From assembly GCA_050246635.1 (NCBI GenBank), contig JBFWVR010000013.1, positions 62,001 through 126,000 on the forward strand: 64,000 nucleotides of DNA, in the 5' to 3' direction. Below the pieces are notes generated by a model. The model saw only the letters and a list, made by a program, of their open reading frames with translations, was not told the DNA's origin and did no database searches. Source of the stretch: JBFWVR01 sp050246635. Lineage in GTDB: Bacteria; Acidobacteriota; Vicinamibacteria; Vicinamibacterales; UBA2999. This document shows, one piece after another, positions 1 to 8,477 of this stretch (position 1 is the stretch's first letter; each line of letters opens with the position of its first letter). Position numbers and translations under genes: made by a program.

Positions 1-1
1 G

Positions 2-592
2 CTGCCAGCGCTGCCGTACGACTTCGCGGCCCTCGAACCGCACATCGACGCCCAGACGATGCAGATCCATCACGGGAAGCATCACCAGGGCTACGTGAAC
101 AACCTGAACGCGGCGCTGGAGAAGCACCCGGAGCTTGCCGGCAAGAGCCTGGACGACCTGCTGAAGGACCTGAACGCGGTGCCCGAGGGCATCCGCACCG
201 CGGTCCGCAACAACGGCGGCGGCCACTGGAACCACTCGCTGTTCTGGACCGTCATGGGACCGGGCAAGGGCGGCGCGCCGAGCGGTGACGTCGCCAGCGG
301 CATCGACGCGGCCTTCGGCAGCTTCGACAAGTTCAAGGAGCAGTTCCAGGCCGCCGGCGCCGGCCGGTTCGGCAGCGGCTGGGCGTGGCTCGTCGTCGAC
401 GGCGGCAAGTTCGCCATCACCAGCACCCCGAACCAGGACAACCCGCTCATGGACGGCAAGAAGGCCATCCTCGGCGTGGACGTCTGGGAGCACGCCTACT
501 ACCTCAAGTACCAGAACCGCCGCGCCGACTACCTGGGCGCGTGGTGGAACGTCGTCAACTGGGATGAGGTCGCGAAGCGGCTGAAGGGGTGA
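2..592 (+). CDS. sod: Superoxide dismutase (Fe/Mn type), 5' truncated
   Basis: Dismutates superoxide to peroxide and oxygen. The frame is open from base 2 (LPALPYDFAALEPHIDAQTM...), so the window cuts off only the start codon and perhaps a few residues; 177 residues follow the first internal Met at 59. Visible family signatures are the N-terminal metal-ligand His in MQIHHGKHH, the second ligand in GGHWNHSLFW and the C-terminal DVWEHAYY carrying the Asp and His ligands. The Gln in NQDNPL is typical of Mn-type or cambialistic enzymes rather than strict Fe enzymes (family knowledge). No signal peptide can be judged because the N-terminus is missing. Stop TGA at 590-592. Confidence 0.95.
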   Translation: MPALPYDFAALEPHIDAQTMQIHHGKHHQGYVNNLNAALEKHPELAGKSLDDLLKDLNAVPEGIRTAVRNNGGGHWNHSLFWTVMGPGKGGAPSGDVASGIDAAFGSFDKFKEQFQAAGAGRFGSGWAWLVVDGGKFAITSTPNQDNPLMDGKKAILGVDVWEHAYYLKYQNRRADYLGAWWNVVNWDEVAKRLKG

Positions 593-594
593 CG

Positions 595-661
595 TGCTTC
601 GCGGGATCGAAGGGCACGAAGGGGCCGAAGGTCTCGAAGGGCACGAAGGTGCACGAAGGGG
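595..661. repeat. Short GAAGG-type tandem repeat before the barrel gene
   Basis: Imperfect head-to-tail copies of CGAAGGGCACGAAGG-like units fill the gap between the sod stop and the next start. The last unit supplies AAGGGG at 656-661, a good ribosome-binding site 7 bases before the GTG at 669. Related strings recur at 4533-4562 and 6546-6578. Confidence 0.6.
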
Positions 662-668
662 TGTGGGC

Positions 669-2156
669 GTGAGCTCGCGCCCCTTTCTCTTTGTACGCAC
701 GCTTGCGTGCTGCGCCTGCGTCGCCACCATCTTCGCCACCGTGCCGGTCGCCGCGCAGACCACCGTCACCGCCACCGCGCGTGACGTGTTGCGCATCGAG
801 GCCTGGTCGTTCTTCGACCCGCCGCCCGCCGGCGAGGCGACGACCGATTACGCGTTTGCCGGGCATCGCCTCTCGGTCGGCGTGACGGCCGGCGGCCCGC
901 GGTGGACCGGCGAGGGCGAGTTCCAGTACATCCAGCTCCAGTTCCTGCCGCGCGAGGCCGTCGCCGGGGCGCCGCTCGGCAATGGCGGGTACTACGCCGA
1001 GGCCGCGCGGAACACGTACGCATACCAGGTCTTCGCGCGCCGCCTGAACGTGCGATACACCGCCGGGGGGTGGTCCCTGAGGGTGGGCCGGCAGCTGTAC
1101 GAGTCCGGGCTCGAGGCCGACTCCGGCGTCGCCAGCCTCGAGTGGCTCAAACGCGAGCGCCTGGCCGGACGGCTCGTCAGCGGCGCCGAGTCGACGATCG
1201 TCCAGCGGGCGTTCGACGGGGTGCGGGCCGACGTCGACCACGGACGCTGGCGCGTGACGGCTTCCGCCTTCCTCCCGACGCAGGGCGCGTACGAGGAGTC
1301 GGCGACGGCGACCATCGAGCAACTGCGCGTCGGGACGGTCGCCGTGACACGCCGGCCGGATGGAGTCGTGTCGGAGCCCTTCGAGCTGCAGTTGTTCGCG
1401 CAGATCTACCGGGACCAGCGTGACGTGCGCGCCCGTCCTGACAACACGAGCCCCGCGCGCCTCGCCGGCGACGGGCGTCTCCGGCTCGAAGGCCCGCCGC
1501 CCGAGGTGGACGTCACGCTCGTCACGGCGGGCGCGTCGGCCGTGGGCATCGTCCCGACCGTGGCGGGCGAGGTGGAGTGGCTCGGGTGGGCCGCCGTGCA
1601 GGCCGGGCGGTGGTACGGGATGCCGCACCGGGCATGGAGCCTCGCGCTCGAGGGCGGTCACCGGTGGACCGGCGTCGCCGGCCGGCCGTCGGTGCGTGCA
1701 GGCCTGCTGTATGCGTCGGGTGACGAAGATGGCGGCGACGGGCGGCACGGCACGTTCGTGCCACCGCTGCCAGACGCCGATCGCACCTTCAGGGCAGCGG
1801 CCTGGGCACCGATGAACGTGATCGACCTCTTCGCATCGGTTGGCGTCGAGCCCCACTCACGCCTGACGCTGTGGGCTTCGCTGCACCAGACCCGTCTTGC
1901 CAGCGGCAATGACCGCTGGTACACCGGCACCGGCGCGACGGCCCGCAAGGGCGCCTTCTTCGGCTACACGGCCCGTCCGGCCTCTGGCACGACGTCGCTC
2001 GGCACCGCCCTCGACACCCGCGCTGCCCTGCGCCTCACCCGCTGGCTCTCACTGGACGGCTCCCTCGCCTGGATGCGTGGTGGCGACGTCGTGCGTGCCA
2101 CCTTCCTCGGGGACCGCCTCCTCGTGGGCACAGTGCAGACGGCCATCGCTTTTTGA
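669..2156 (+). CDS. Outer-membrane beta-barrel protein, alginate-export/porin-like
   Basis: Predicted outer-membrane barrel of about 495 aa. I chose GTG at 669 because AAGGGG lies 7 bases upstream and it gives a clean signal peptide (hydrophobic LACCACVATIFATVPVAAQ, cleavage after VAAQ). The frame is open back to 594, but that stretch is repeat-encoded. The body shows alternating amphipathic strands (FEGEFQYIQLQF-like, WSLRVGRQLYESG, LQLFAQIYRDQRDV) and ends in TVQTAIAF, a terminal Phe as in BAM-inserted proteins. The pattern resembles alginate-export-type porins, but the substrate is not evident. It stands alone between repeat-rich gaps. Confidence 0.7.
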   Translation: MSSRPFLFVRTLACCACVATIFATVPVAAQTTVTATARDVLRIEAWSFFDPPPAGEATTDYAFAGHRLSVGVTAGGPRWTGEGEFQYIQLQFLPREAVAGAPLGNGGYYAEAARNTYAYQVFARRLNVRYTAGGWSLRVGRQLYESGLEADSGVASLEWLKRERLAGRLVSGAESTIVQRAFDGVRADVDHGRWRVTASAFLPTQGAYEESATATIEQLRVGTVAVTRRPDGVVSEPFELQLFAQIYRDQRDVRARPDNTSPARLAGDGRLRLEGPPPEVDVTLVTAGASAVGIVPTVAGEVEWLGWAAVQAGRWYGMPHRAWSLALEGGHRWTGVAGRPSVRAGLLYASGDEDGGDGRHGTFVPPLPDADRTFRAAAWAPMNVIDLFASVGVEPHSRLTLWASLHQTRLASGNDRWYTGTGATARKGAFFGYTARPASGTTSLGTALDTRAALRLTRWLSLDGSLAWMRGGDVVRATFLGDRLLVGTVQTAIAF

Positions 2157-2203
2157 GTGCGGACGCGCGGAGGCGCGGAGGGGCGGAGGCTGCGCCTCCG
2201 ATC

Positions 2204-2320
2204 TCAGATTGAAGATTGAAGATTGAAGATCGAACGAAGGCAGCCCATCGGCAGATCAGATCACCAGATCACCAGATCACCAGATCACGAGATCACCAGA
2301 TCACGAGATCACCAGATTTC
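2204..2320. repeat. GATTGAA and GATCACCA tandem arrays (left inverted arm)
   Basis: Two short arrays sit in the gap after the barrel gene. A 7-bp GATTGAA unit is repeated about three times near 2204-2228. An 8-bp GATCACCA/GATCACGA unit is repeated seven times at 2259-2314, ending GATTTC at 2320. The last 22 bases recur inverted just after the next gene, at 3278-3315. Confidence 0.8.
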
Positions 2321-2355
2321 AAGTCCCTGCCCCGATTGTCGATTCAGTGATCACG

Positions 2356-3279
2356 ATGCGTGCGAAGTCGCGGCAAGAGCAGGGCCTCAAGGGCCAGGTG
2401 CGGGCGCTACGGCAGCGGACGGTCAGCCATACCTGGGATCACCGCGAGTCGTGGCGTGAAGAGATGTGTGGCTTCGGGCAGGTGGGCCGGGTGACGGCCT
2501 ATGCCTGGAAGAGCAGCGATCAGGAGGAGCCGCAGGGTGCCGTGCACGCCACCGCCCCCCGGCGGCCCGAGCGGGACCCGGAGGCGCGCCCGGTCGCGGT
2601 CGAGGAGCACGCGGGCGGCGTGACCGTCCGTGTCCACGGCGCGGCCCTCGAGTTCGGCGGCCGCGTCGCCCGGGGCCTCGTCGAGTACCCGGGCGAGGGA
2701 CGCGTGAACGTCCGGTTGCTCAACGAGCGCGGCAAGCTGCTCGGGCGGATCCTTGTCGAGCAGGACGCCTCGGGACGGCTGGTCCGCCGGTGCGTGTCGG
2801 GCGACGTCGAACACCAGGCCTACGAGAACGGACCGCAACCGACGATGTTCAGCCGGTGGCGCCGGGCGTCGCGCAAGGTGACGCGGTTCTACGATGCCCT
2901 CGGGGCCTGCATGGCGTCGGGCACCCCCAGCCACCTTGCGGCGACGTGGCTGCGCTGGGGCGCCGACTGGCAGGAGCTGCGCTTCCTCTACAACGAGGAT
3001 GGCGCCATCCTCGAAGAGCTCACGCTCCGCCTCGGCGTGCCCGTGCACCGCGTGGTCTACACGTATGCCGCCGGTGGCGAGCTGGAGTCACGCCGGCGCT
3101 ACGAGGGGCTCGACCCCGTGGCGCGCGAGGTGGAGACCCACGAGTACGAGTACGATCACGACGGCAACTGGACCCGCCGCTTCACGATCCGCTGGGCCCG
3201 CCTCGAGCGCGGTGAGACCTTCACCGGCGCCATCCACGAGGAGACGACGCGGCAGCTCGAGTATTACAAGGCCGCTTGA
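2356..3279 (+). CDS. Unrecognised protein with YD-repeat-like strands
   Basis: About 307 aa with no signal peptide or membrane segment. An in-frame GTG lies at 2347; ATG at 2356 was preferred but no clear ribosome-binding site decides. The C-terminal half contains FLYNEDGAILEEL, YTYAAGGELESRRRYE and YEYDHDGNWTRR, spaced like the short beta hairpins of YD/RHS-type repeats, where such text usually forms sugar-binding or scaffold strands. The copies are too few and diverged for a firm family call. The gene is exactly bracketed by inverted GATCACCA arrays. Function unknown. Confidence 0.6.
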   Translation: MRAKSRQEQGLKGQVRALRQRTVSHTWDHRESWREEMCGFGQVGRVTAYAWKSSDQEEPQGAVHATAPRRPERDPEARPVAVEEHAGGVTVRVHGAALEFGGRVARGLVEYPGEGRVNVRLLNERGKLLGRILVEQDASGRLVRRCVSGDVEHQAYENGPQPTMFSRWRRASRKVTRFYDALGACMASGTPSHLAATWLRWGADWQELRFLYNEDGAILEELTLRLGVPVHRVVYTYAAGGELESRRRYEGLDPVAREVETHEYEYDHDGNWTRRFTIRWARLERGETFTGAIHEETTRQLEYYKAA

Positions 3280-3325
3280 AATCTGGTCATCTGGTGACCT
3301 CGTGATCTCGTGATCTGATCTCGCG
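3278..3325. repeat. Inverted GATCACCA-type array (right arm)
   Basis: Starts in the stop codon of the preceding gene: GAAATCTGG followed by TGGTGAC and CTCGTGATCTCGTGATC. It is the reverse complement of the end of the 2259-2320 array, so the intervening gene sits between inverted copies about 960 bp apart. Confidence 0.75.
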
Positions 3326-3431
3326 ATTGCCAGATCGGGGTGTCGATCTGCTGATCGATCTGCCGATGCGCCGCCGGAGCGGCCTCGCAATCTTTTCGCG
3401 CCTGCTCCTGTGCCTGCCTCCTTTGCACCTT

Positions 3432-3503
3432 CAGTGTGTCCAGTGTGTTCAGTGTGCTCAGTGTGTTCAGTGTGTTCAGTGTGCTCGGTGTGCTCAGTGT
3501 CTG
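3432..3503. repeat. 9-bp tandem repeat, about eight CAGTGTGTT units
   Basis: Eight consecutive 9-bp units (CAGTGTGTC, CAGTGTGTT, CAGTGTGCT and similar, the seventh starting CGG) in the 276-bp gap before the LLM oxidoreductase. The length is a multiple of three, so it reads through as a repeat peptide on both strands; I treat those frames as shadows. No other feature is seen in this gap. Confidence 0.85.
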
Positions 3504-3555
3504 GTGCGCTGGCTGTGCCCGTCTGTCTCCGACGTTCTGATATCGTACGGAGACG

Positions 3556-4527
3556 ATGGTTCCGCTTTCCGTCCTCGACCTGTGCCCGATCACCGAAGGT
3601 GGCTCGGCCCGGCAGTCCTTCCTGAATTCCGTTGACCTCGCCCGTCACGCGGAGCGCTGGGGCTACACGCGCTACTGGGTGGCCGAGCACCACAACATGC
3701 CTGGCATCGCCAGCGCGGCCACGGCCGTGCTGCTTGGGCAGATCGGCTCCGCGACAGAGACGATCCGCATCGGCGCCGGCGGCATCATGCTGCCCAACCA
3801 CGCGCCGCTGCAGGTGGCGGAGCAGTTCGGGACGCTCGAGTCGCTGTTCCCCGGGCGGGTCGACCTGGGCCTCGGGCGCGCGCCGGGGACGGACCGCGCG
3901 GCGGCCGTCGCGCTGCGGCGCACGCTCCAGTCGAACCCGGATGCCTTCCCCGAGGACGTCCTCGAGCTCATGGCGTTCCTGCAGCCCGTGCAGCCGGGCC
4001 AGATGGTGCAGGCCGTGCCAGGGGCCGGCCTGGAGATCCCGATCTGGATCCTGGGCTCGAGCACGTTCGGCGCACAGACCGCGGCCGCGCTGGGGCTGCC
4101 GTTCGCGTTCGCCTCGCACTTCGCGCCGGCCCTCCTGGACCAGGCGCTCGAGATCTACCGCACGCGGTTCCGCCCGTCCGCGCGGCTCGCCGAGCCGCGG
4201 GTGATGCTGGGCGTCAACGTGATTGCCGCCGCGTCGGACGAGGAGGCACGGTTCCTCGCCTCCTCCGGGCGTCAGTCGTTCGCGAGCCTGCGCGCCGGCC
4301 GCCCGATCCCGCTGCCGCCACCGTCGAAGGAGTGGGAGAAGGACACGGACCAGGACGATCCCACCCGCCCGGCACGGGTCTCCTTCGTCGGCGCGCCGGA
4401 GACGGTGGCGCGCGGCCTCGACGCGTTCATCGAGCGCACGTCGGCCAACGAGCTGATCGTCGTGTCGCACGTCTACGACCACGCGGCGCGGCTGAAGTCA
4501 TATGAGTTGCTCGCGGGAATTCGGTAG
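3556..4527 (+). CDS. LLM-class flavin-dependent oxidoreductase (luciferase-like)
   Basis: 323-aa member of the bacterial-luciferase-like monooxygenase superfamily, which uses reduced flavin in an (alpha/beta)8 barrel. Family text is clear throughout: VDLARHAERWGYTRYWVAEHHNMPGIAS near the N-terminus, then IRIGAGGIMLPNHAPLQVAEQF and LFPGRVDLGLGRAPGTD, and a C-terminal FVGAPETVARGLDAF segment. It best resembles the single-component YhbW-like group (family knowledge); the substrate cannot be told from sequence. ATG at 3556 is preceded by GGAG at 3549-3552. It is monocistronic, with repeat-containing gaps on both sides. Confidence 0.9.
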   Translation: MVPLSVLDLCPITEGGSARQSFLNSVDLARHAERWGYTRYWVAEHHNMPGIASAATAVLLGQIGSATETIRIGAGGIMLPNHAPLQVAEQFGTLESLFPGRVDLGLGRAPGTDRAAAVALRRTLQSNPDAFPEDVLELMAFLQPVQPGQMVQAVPGAGLEIPIWILGSSTFGAQTAAALGLPFAFASHFAPALLDQALEIYRTRFRPSARLAEPRVMLGVNVIAAASDEEARFLASSGRQSFASLRAGRPIPLPPPSKEWEKDTDQDDPTRPARVSFVGAPETVARGLDAFIERTSANELIVVSHVYDHAARLKSYELLAGIR

Positions 4528-4681
4528 CGGCGAAGGTCACGAAGGGTACGAAGGACACGAAGCTCTGGGACGCTGGTGCGTGGACGAACGGCGTGGCGAT
4601 GCACGGCGGCTGCCGTCCACTCCCGTGCGCTCCGTGTCTTCTGTGTGCCCCGTGTCCAGGTGAGTCCCGCGGCGTGCGGAA

Positions 4682-4687
4682 TATAAT
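4682..4687 (+). promoter_or_regulatory. TATAAT -10 box, 6 nt before the moaB start
   Basis: A perfect -10 hexamer ends six bases before the GTG at 4694, so transcription would begin at or next to the start codon (leaderless or nearly so). No convincing -35 was found 17 bases upstream. The gap 4528-4681 otherwise holds only a degenerate GAAGG repeat at 4533-4562. Confidence 0.5.
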
Positions 4688-4693
4688 TGCCGC

Positions 4694-5197
4694 GTGTCGC
4701 AGCACCTCCACAAGGCCGGGGCGCCCACGGCCGTGCGTGTCTTCGTGCTCACGGTCAGCGACACCCGGACGGAGGCGACCGACACCGGCGGCGCCGCCAT
4801 CGTGTCGCTGCTGGACGCCGCCGGGCAGATCGTGGCGGGCCGGGCCATCGTGACGGACGAGCCCGCCGCTGTCATGCGCGCGGTGTCCGATGCCATCGAC
4901 AACGGCGACGTGGACGTCGTCATCACCACCGGCGGCACGGGCCTGACGTCACGCGACAGCACGTACGAGGCCATCGTGGGCCTGCTCGACAAGCGGCTCG
5001 ACGGCTTCGGCGAGCTGTTCCGCGCGCTGAGCTACCAGGAGATCGGCCCCGCGGCGATGCTGAGCCGCGCCGTCGCCGGCAGCACGCGCGGGACGTTCAT
5101 CGCGGCCCTCCCGGGCTCGGAAGCTGCGGTCCGCCTCGCCATGGAAAAGCTCCTGCTCCCCGAGCTCGGGCACATCGTGCAGCAGTTGAGGAAATAG
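4694..5197 (+). CDS. moaB: MoaB/MogA-family molybdopterin adenylyltransferase
   Basis: 167-aa enzyme that adenylylates molybdopterin before metal insertion. Visible motifs are VRVFVLTVSDTRTEATDTGG at the N-terminus, the MPT-binding VDVVITTGGTGLTSRD and the C-terminal FIAALPGSEAAVRLAMEKL typical of the fold. Length fits the family. The start is GTG at 4694, directly after a TATAAT box, which implies a leaderless transcript. It lies 131 bp upstream of moeA on the same strand, so the two final steps of molybdenum cofactor synthesis are adjacent. MoaB and MogA are not safely separated by eye. Confidence 0.9.
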   Translation: MSQHLHKAGAPTAVRVFVLTVSDTRTEATDTGGAAIVSLLDAAGQIVAGRAIVTDEPAAVMRAVSDAIDNGDVDVVITTGGTGLTSRDSTYEAIVGLLDKRLDGFGELFRALSYQEIGPAAMLSRAVAGSTRGTFIAALPGSEAAVRLAMEKLLLPELGHIVQQLRK

Positions 5198-5220
5198 GCC
5201 GTGAGACCCTCTGCGCCTTC

Positions 5221-5320
5221 CCAGCGAGCCGAACGAGTCCCAGCGAACGCAGTGAGTCCTAACCAGCCGCGGCCCTTCGACTCCGCTCAGGGCAGGCCCT
5301 TCGACTTCGCTCAGGGCAGG
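5221..5320. repeat. Composite repeat: GTCCCAGCGA motifs plus two 24-bp units
   Basis: The moaB-moeA gap carries CCAGCGAGCC, GAGTCCCAGCGAACGC and GTGAGTCC, then two exactly adjacent 24-bp units (CCCTTCGACTYCGCTCAGGG plus CAGG) at 5273-5296 and 5297-5320, differing at one base. The same two components recur side by side at 24482-24976. Confidence 0.8.
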
Positions 5321-5328
5321 CGAGGCGT

Positions 5329-6537
5329 ATGAGACCCATCACCTCCACGATCAGCCTGGACGAGGCGCGGCGCATCGTCTCCGACACGGTTCAGCCGCTG
5401 GAGCGGACCGAGACGGTGGCGCTCGAGGCCGCGCCCGGGCGCGTCGTGGCCGAGCCTGTCATCGCCCCGCATGACGTGCCACCCTTCGCGCGCGCGGCGA
5501 TGGACGGCTACGCCGTCGTGGCCGCCGATCTTGCCGGTGCCACGCGTGAGACGCCGCGGGAGCTGCGCATCCTGGAGCGGGTGTACACCGGCGCACTGCC
5601 CTCGAGCACGATCGCGCCGGGGACGTGCGCCGAGATTGCCACCGGGGCGCCGATGCCGGCCGGCGCCGACGCGGTGGTGATGGTGGAGGAGACCGACCAC
5701 GGGGACGGGCGGACCGTCCGCATCTTCGCCTCCGCCCGCACCGGGCAGAACATCGGCGCGCAGGGCGCGGACATCCAGGCCGGGCAGGTCGTGCTCGCGC
5801 GCGGCGAGTGGCTGAACGCGAGCCGTGTCGGGGCCGTCGCGGCCGTCGGGCTCGGCGCGGTCGAGGTGTTCCTGAAGCCGCGTGTGGCGCTGCTGTCCAC
5901 CGGCAACGAGATCGTGCCACCCGGCACCGCGCTCCAGCCGGGACAGATCCACGACATCAACCGCTACACCCTCTCGGCCATCGTCTCGGCCAACGGCGGC
6001 GTGCCCGTGCCGAGACGGGCGGCGCACGACACGCTCGAGGATCTCGAGCGTGCCGTGGACGACTGCCTCGACTGCGACGTCCTCGTCTTCTCGGGCGGCA
6101 GCTCCGTCGGCGATCGCGACTACATCCTGGACGTGCTGGGGCGCCGCGGCGAGGTGCTGTTCCACGGCATCTCGGTGAAGCCGGGCAAACCCACGGCCTT
6201 CGGCCGCATCGAGGGGAAGCCGTTCTTCGGGATGCCGGGCTACCCGACGTCGTGTCTCTCGAACGGCTACATGCTGCTGGCGCCGGCGCTCCGGCAGATG
6301 GCGCGCCTGCCCGAAGATCGGGCCCGCACGGTGGAGGTGCCGCTCGCGGCCGCCGTGCGTTCGGCCCACGGACGTCACCAGTTCTACACGGTGCGTCTCG
6401 AGCACGGCCAGGCGGTGCCGGCCTTCAAGGCCTCCGGTGACATCACCTCGATGTCGCGGGCCGACGGGTACTTCGAGATCGACGCGGACACCGACGTCGT
6501 CCCTGCCGGCACGGTCGTGACAGTGACGCTCTTCTGA
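5329..6537 (+). CDS. moeA: Molybdopterin molybdenumtransferase MoeA
   Basis: 402-aa enzyme that inserts molybdate into adenylylated molybdopterin. Diagnostic stretches are PPFARAAMDGYAVVAADL near residue 45, CAEIATGAPMPAGADAVVMVEE near 105, the MoCF-fold LLSTGNEIVPPG near 187, FSGGSSVGDRDY near 257 and PGKPTAFG followed by FFGMPGYPTSCL near 285-310. Length is normal. It begins with ATG 8 bp after the 24-bp repeat pair. Together with moaB upstream it forms a molybdenum cofactor locus; a MoaD-like small protein lies 9 kb away at 15587. Confidence 0.95.
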   Translation: MRPITSTISLDEARRIVSDTVQPLERTETVALEAAPGRVVAEPVIAPHDVPPFARAAMDGYAVVAADLAGATRETPRELRILERVYTGALPSSTIAPGTCAEIATGAPMPAGADAVVMVEETDHGDGRTVRIFASARTGQNIGAQGADIQAGQVVLARGEWLNASRVGAVAAVGLGAVEVFLKPRVALLSTGNEIVPPGTALQPGQIHDINRYTLSAIVSANGGVPVPRRAAHDTLEDLERAVDDCLDCDVLVFSGGSSVGDRDYILDVLGRRGEVLFHGISVKPGKPTAFGRIEGKPFFGMPGYPTSCLSNGYMLLAPALRQMARLPEDRARTVEVPLAAAVRSAHGRHQFYTVRLEHGQAVPAFKASGDITSMSRADGYFEIDADTDVVPAGTVVTVTLF

Positions 6538-6550
6538 CCGCAGTCAAGGG

Positions 6551-6578
6551 CCAGCCACTTCGTGCCCTTCGTGGCTGG
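6551..6578 (+). terminator. Hairpin after moeA, possible terminator
   Basis: CCAGCCAC at 6551-6558 pairs with GTGGCTGG at 6571-6578 around a 12-base loop and is followed by only TTG, so the U tract is weak. The loop carries the same TTCGTGCCCTTCG text as the GAAGG repeats read backwards. It may be a terminator or just a mobile repeat. Confidence 0.4.
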
Positions 6579-6618
6579 TTGTCCCCCGTCGATCGTCGCC
6601 CGGGCGCGGTAGGGTAGG

Positions 6619-8454
6619 ATGCACAGCGTGCGACGGATCTGGCTGGCGGTCTCGATCGTGGCGCTGCTCCTGGCCGTCGGGCCGGGTGCGCAGTCGGACG
6701 CGCTCGATCGTGAGCAGCAGCGCTGGGTCGACACGACCGTCGCGGCGATGTCGATCGACCAGCAGGTCGGCCAGCTGATCTTCGACCGCCTCGCCTCCAC
6801 TTACCTGCCGAGCGACAGCGACGAGTACGAACGTCTCGTGCGCCTCGTGCACGAGGTCCACATCGGGGGCATCGTCGCCTTCGGCGGCACGGTGCCCGTG
6901 CCGCGCGTGCGGCTCAACGAGGCCTACGGATCCATCATCCTCGGCCAGCCGCTCGAGGTCGCGTCGCTCCTGAACCGCCTCCAGGCCATCGCGCCCGTGC
7001 CGCTGCTGACGGCCGCGGACTTCGAGTGGGGCGCGGGCATGCGCATCGAGGGCGCGACCAAGTTTCCCCGGGCCATGGCGTTCGGCGCCGCGGGTGATCC
7101 CGCGCTGGCCGAAGCCGCGGGCCGCATCACCGGTGAGGAAGGCCGGGCGATGGGCCTGCATGTCGACTTCGCGCCGGTCGCCGACGTCAACAACAACCCG
7201 CGCAATCCGGTCATCAACATCCGCTCCTTCGGCGAGGATCCGGACGCGGTAGGGCGCCTGGCGGCGGCCTTCGCGCGTGGCGTGGCGGCTGGCGGCATGT
7301 TGCCGACGCTCAAGCACTTCCCGGGGCACGGCGACACGGACACCGACTCGCACCTGGGGCTGCCGGTGATCCCGCATGGCCGCGATCGGCTCGAGGCACT
7401 GGAGCTGCGGCCGTTCAGGACGGCGTTGCCGGAGGCGGCAGGGGTGATGGTCGCCCACATCGAGCTGCCTGCGATCGACCGCGACTCGGGGCCGGCCACG
7501 TTCAGCCAGCCGATCGTGACGGGCCTGCTGCGCGGCGAGTTGGGCTTCGACGGCCTTGTCGTGTCCGACGCGATGCGTATGGATGCGATCGCGCGGATGG
7601 TGCCGCCGGGTGAGGCGGCGGTGCGCGCCGTGCTGGCGGGTGTGGACGTGCTGATCGACTTCGAGGACCCTCGCGCCGCCTTCGACGGCCTGCGTGAGGC
7701 CGTCGCCTCGGGGCGCCTGCCACGCGCGCGGCTCGAGGCGTCGGTCCGCCGCATCCTCGCGGCCAAGGCCCGCATGGGCCTGCACCGCACGCGCGGGGTG
7801 AACCTCGAGTCGGTCCCCTTGCACGTGGGTGGCCGCGCCCACGAGGCGGTCGCGCGTGAGGTGGCCGAACGCGCCATCACGCTCGTGCGCGACACGCGCA
7901 ACCAGGTGCCGCTCGGCCTTGCCCGCGACGCGCGTGTCCTCTATCTCTCGGTGCTCGACTATCCCTCGAACTGGGGGACCGGAGCGCCCTCGCGCGCGGT
8001 TATTCCCACGCTCCGGGATCGCTGGCCGGATCTCGAGGCCATCGAGCTCTCCGATCGCTCGACCCCGGCCGAACTCGAGCTGGTGCGGACGATGGCGGAG
8101 GGGTTCGACGCGGTGATCGCGGGCGTGTTCGTGCGCGCGGCCTCCGCGAGCGGTCGCCTCGATCTGCCCGAGCCGCTCGCGGCGCTGCTCCAGGACCTGG
8201 CGCGCGACACCACCCGCCGGCGCCAGGCCATGGCGGCCGTGATCTTCGGCAACCCGTACGTCGCCGCGTCTCTGCCTGGCGTGCCGGCCGTGCTCGTGAC
8301 CTACGACCTGTCGGATCACGCGGAACGCGCGGCGGTGAAGGCGCTGGCGGGGGAGATCCCGATTCGGGGCAGGCTGCCAATCGCCCTTGGGGAGGGCCTG
8401 CCGGTCGGCTTCGGGCTCGACCGGCCGGGCCCCGCTGGTTCGTCGGGGCGTTGA
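6619..8454 (+). CDS. Exported glycoside hydrolase family 3 beta-N-acetylhexosaminidase
   Basis: 611 aa. Expected to cleave terminal N-acetylglucosamine, for example in cell-wall recycling. The N-terminus (RRIWLAVSIVALLLAVGPGAQ) is a signal peptide. The GH3 barrel shows the NagZ-type KHFPGHGDT signature near residue 233 and the nucleophile Asp in SDAMRMDA near residue 317, plus the substrate-loop text NNNPRNPVINIRSFGEDP. A second alpha/beta domain follows (about 390-600), so it is longer than cytoplasmic NagZ and resembles the exported two-domain enzymes. ATG at 6619; GTG at 6628 is an alternative that keeps the signal peptide. Confidence 0.9.
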   Translation: MHSVRRIWLAVSIVALLLAVGPGAQSDALDREQQRWVDTTVAAMSIDQQVGQLIFDRLASTYLPSDSDEYERLVRLVHEVHIGGIVAFGGTVPVPRVRLNEAYGSIILGQPLEVASLLNRLQAIAPVPLLTAADFEWGAGMRIEGATKFPRAMAFGAAGDPALAEAAGRITGEEGRAMGLHVDFAPVADVNNNPRNPVINIRSFGEDPDAVGRLAAAFARGVAAGGMLPTLKHFPGHGDTDTDSHLGLPVIPHGRDRLEALELRPFRTALPEAAGVMVAHIELPAIDRDSGPATFSQPIVTGLLRGELGFDGLVVSDAMRMDAIARMVPPGEAAVRAVLAGVDVLIDFEDPRAAFDGLREAVASGRLPRARLEASVRRILAAKARMGLHRTRGVNLESVPLHVGGRAHEAVAREVAERAITLVRDTRNQVPLGLARDARVLYLSVLDYPSNWGTGAPSRAVIPTLRDRWPDLEAIELSDRSTPAELELVRTMAEGFDAVIAGVFVRAASASGRLDLPEPLAALLQDLARDTTRRRQAMAAVIFGNPYVAASLPGVPAVLVTYDLSDHAERAAVKALAGEIPIRGRLPIALGEGLPVGFGLDRPGPAGSSGR

Positions 8455-8459
8455 TGTGC

Positions 8460-8465
8460 TAGACT
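8460..8465 (+). promoter_or_regulatory. TAGACT -10 box of tRNA-Arg
   Basis: TAGACT ends 12 bases before the first base of the tRNA, the right distance for a start a few bases upstream of the mature 5' end. The same hexamer precedes the dapA-family gene (62147-62152). Confidence 0.5.
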
Positions 8466-8477
8466 AGGCGTTCGGTC

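Noticed and set aside
3432..3503. Coding repeat protein (HTE or VQC-type peptide frames)
   Set aside because: Frames arise from a 9-bp tandem array and lack starts with ribosome sites; they overlap the real LLM gene or its leader.
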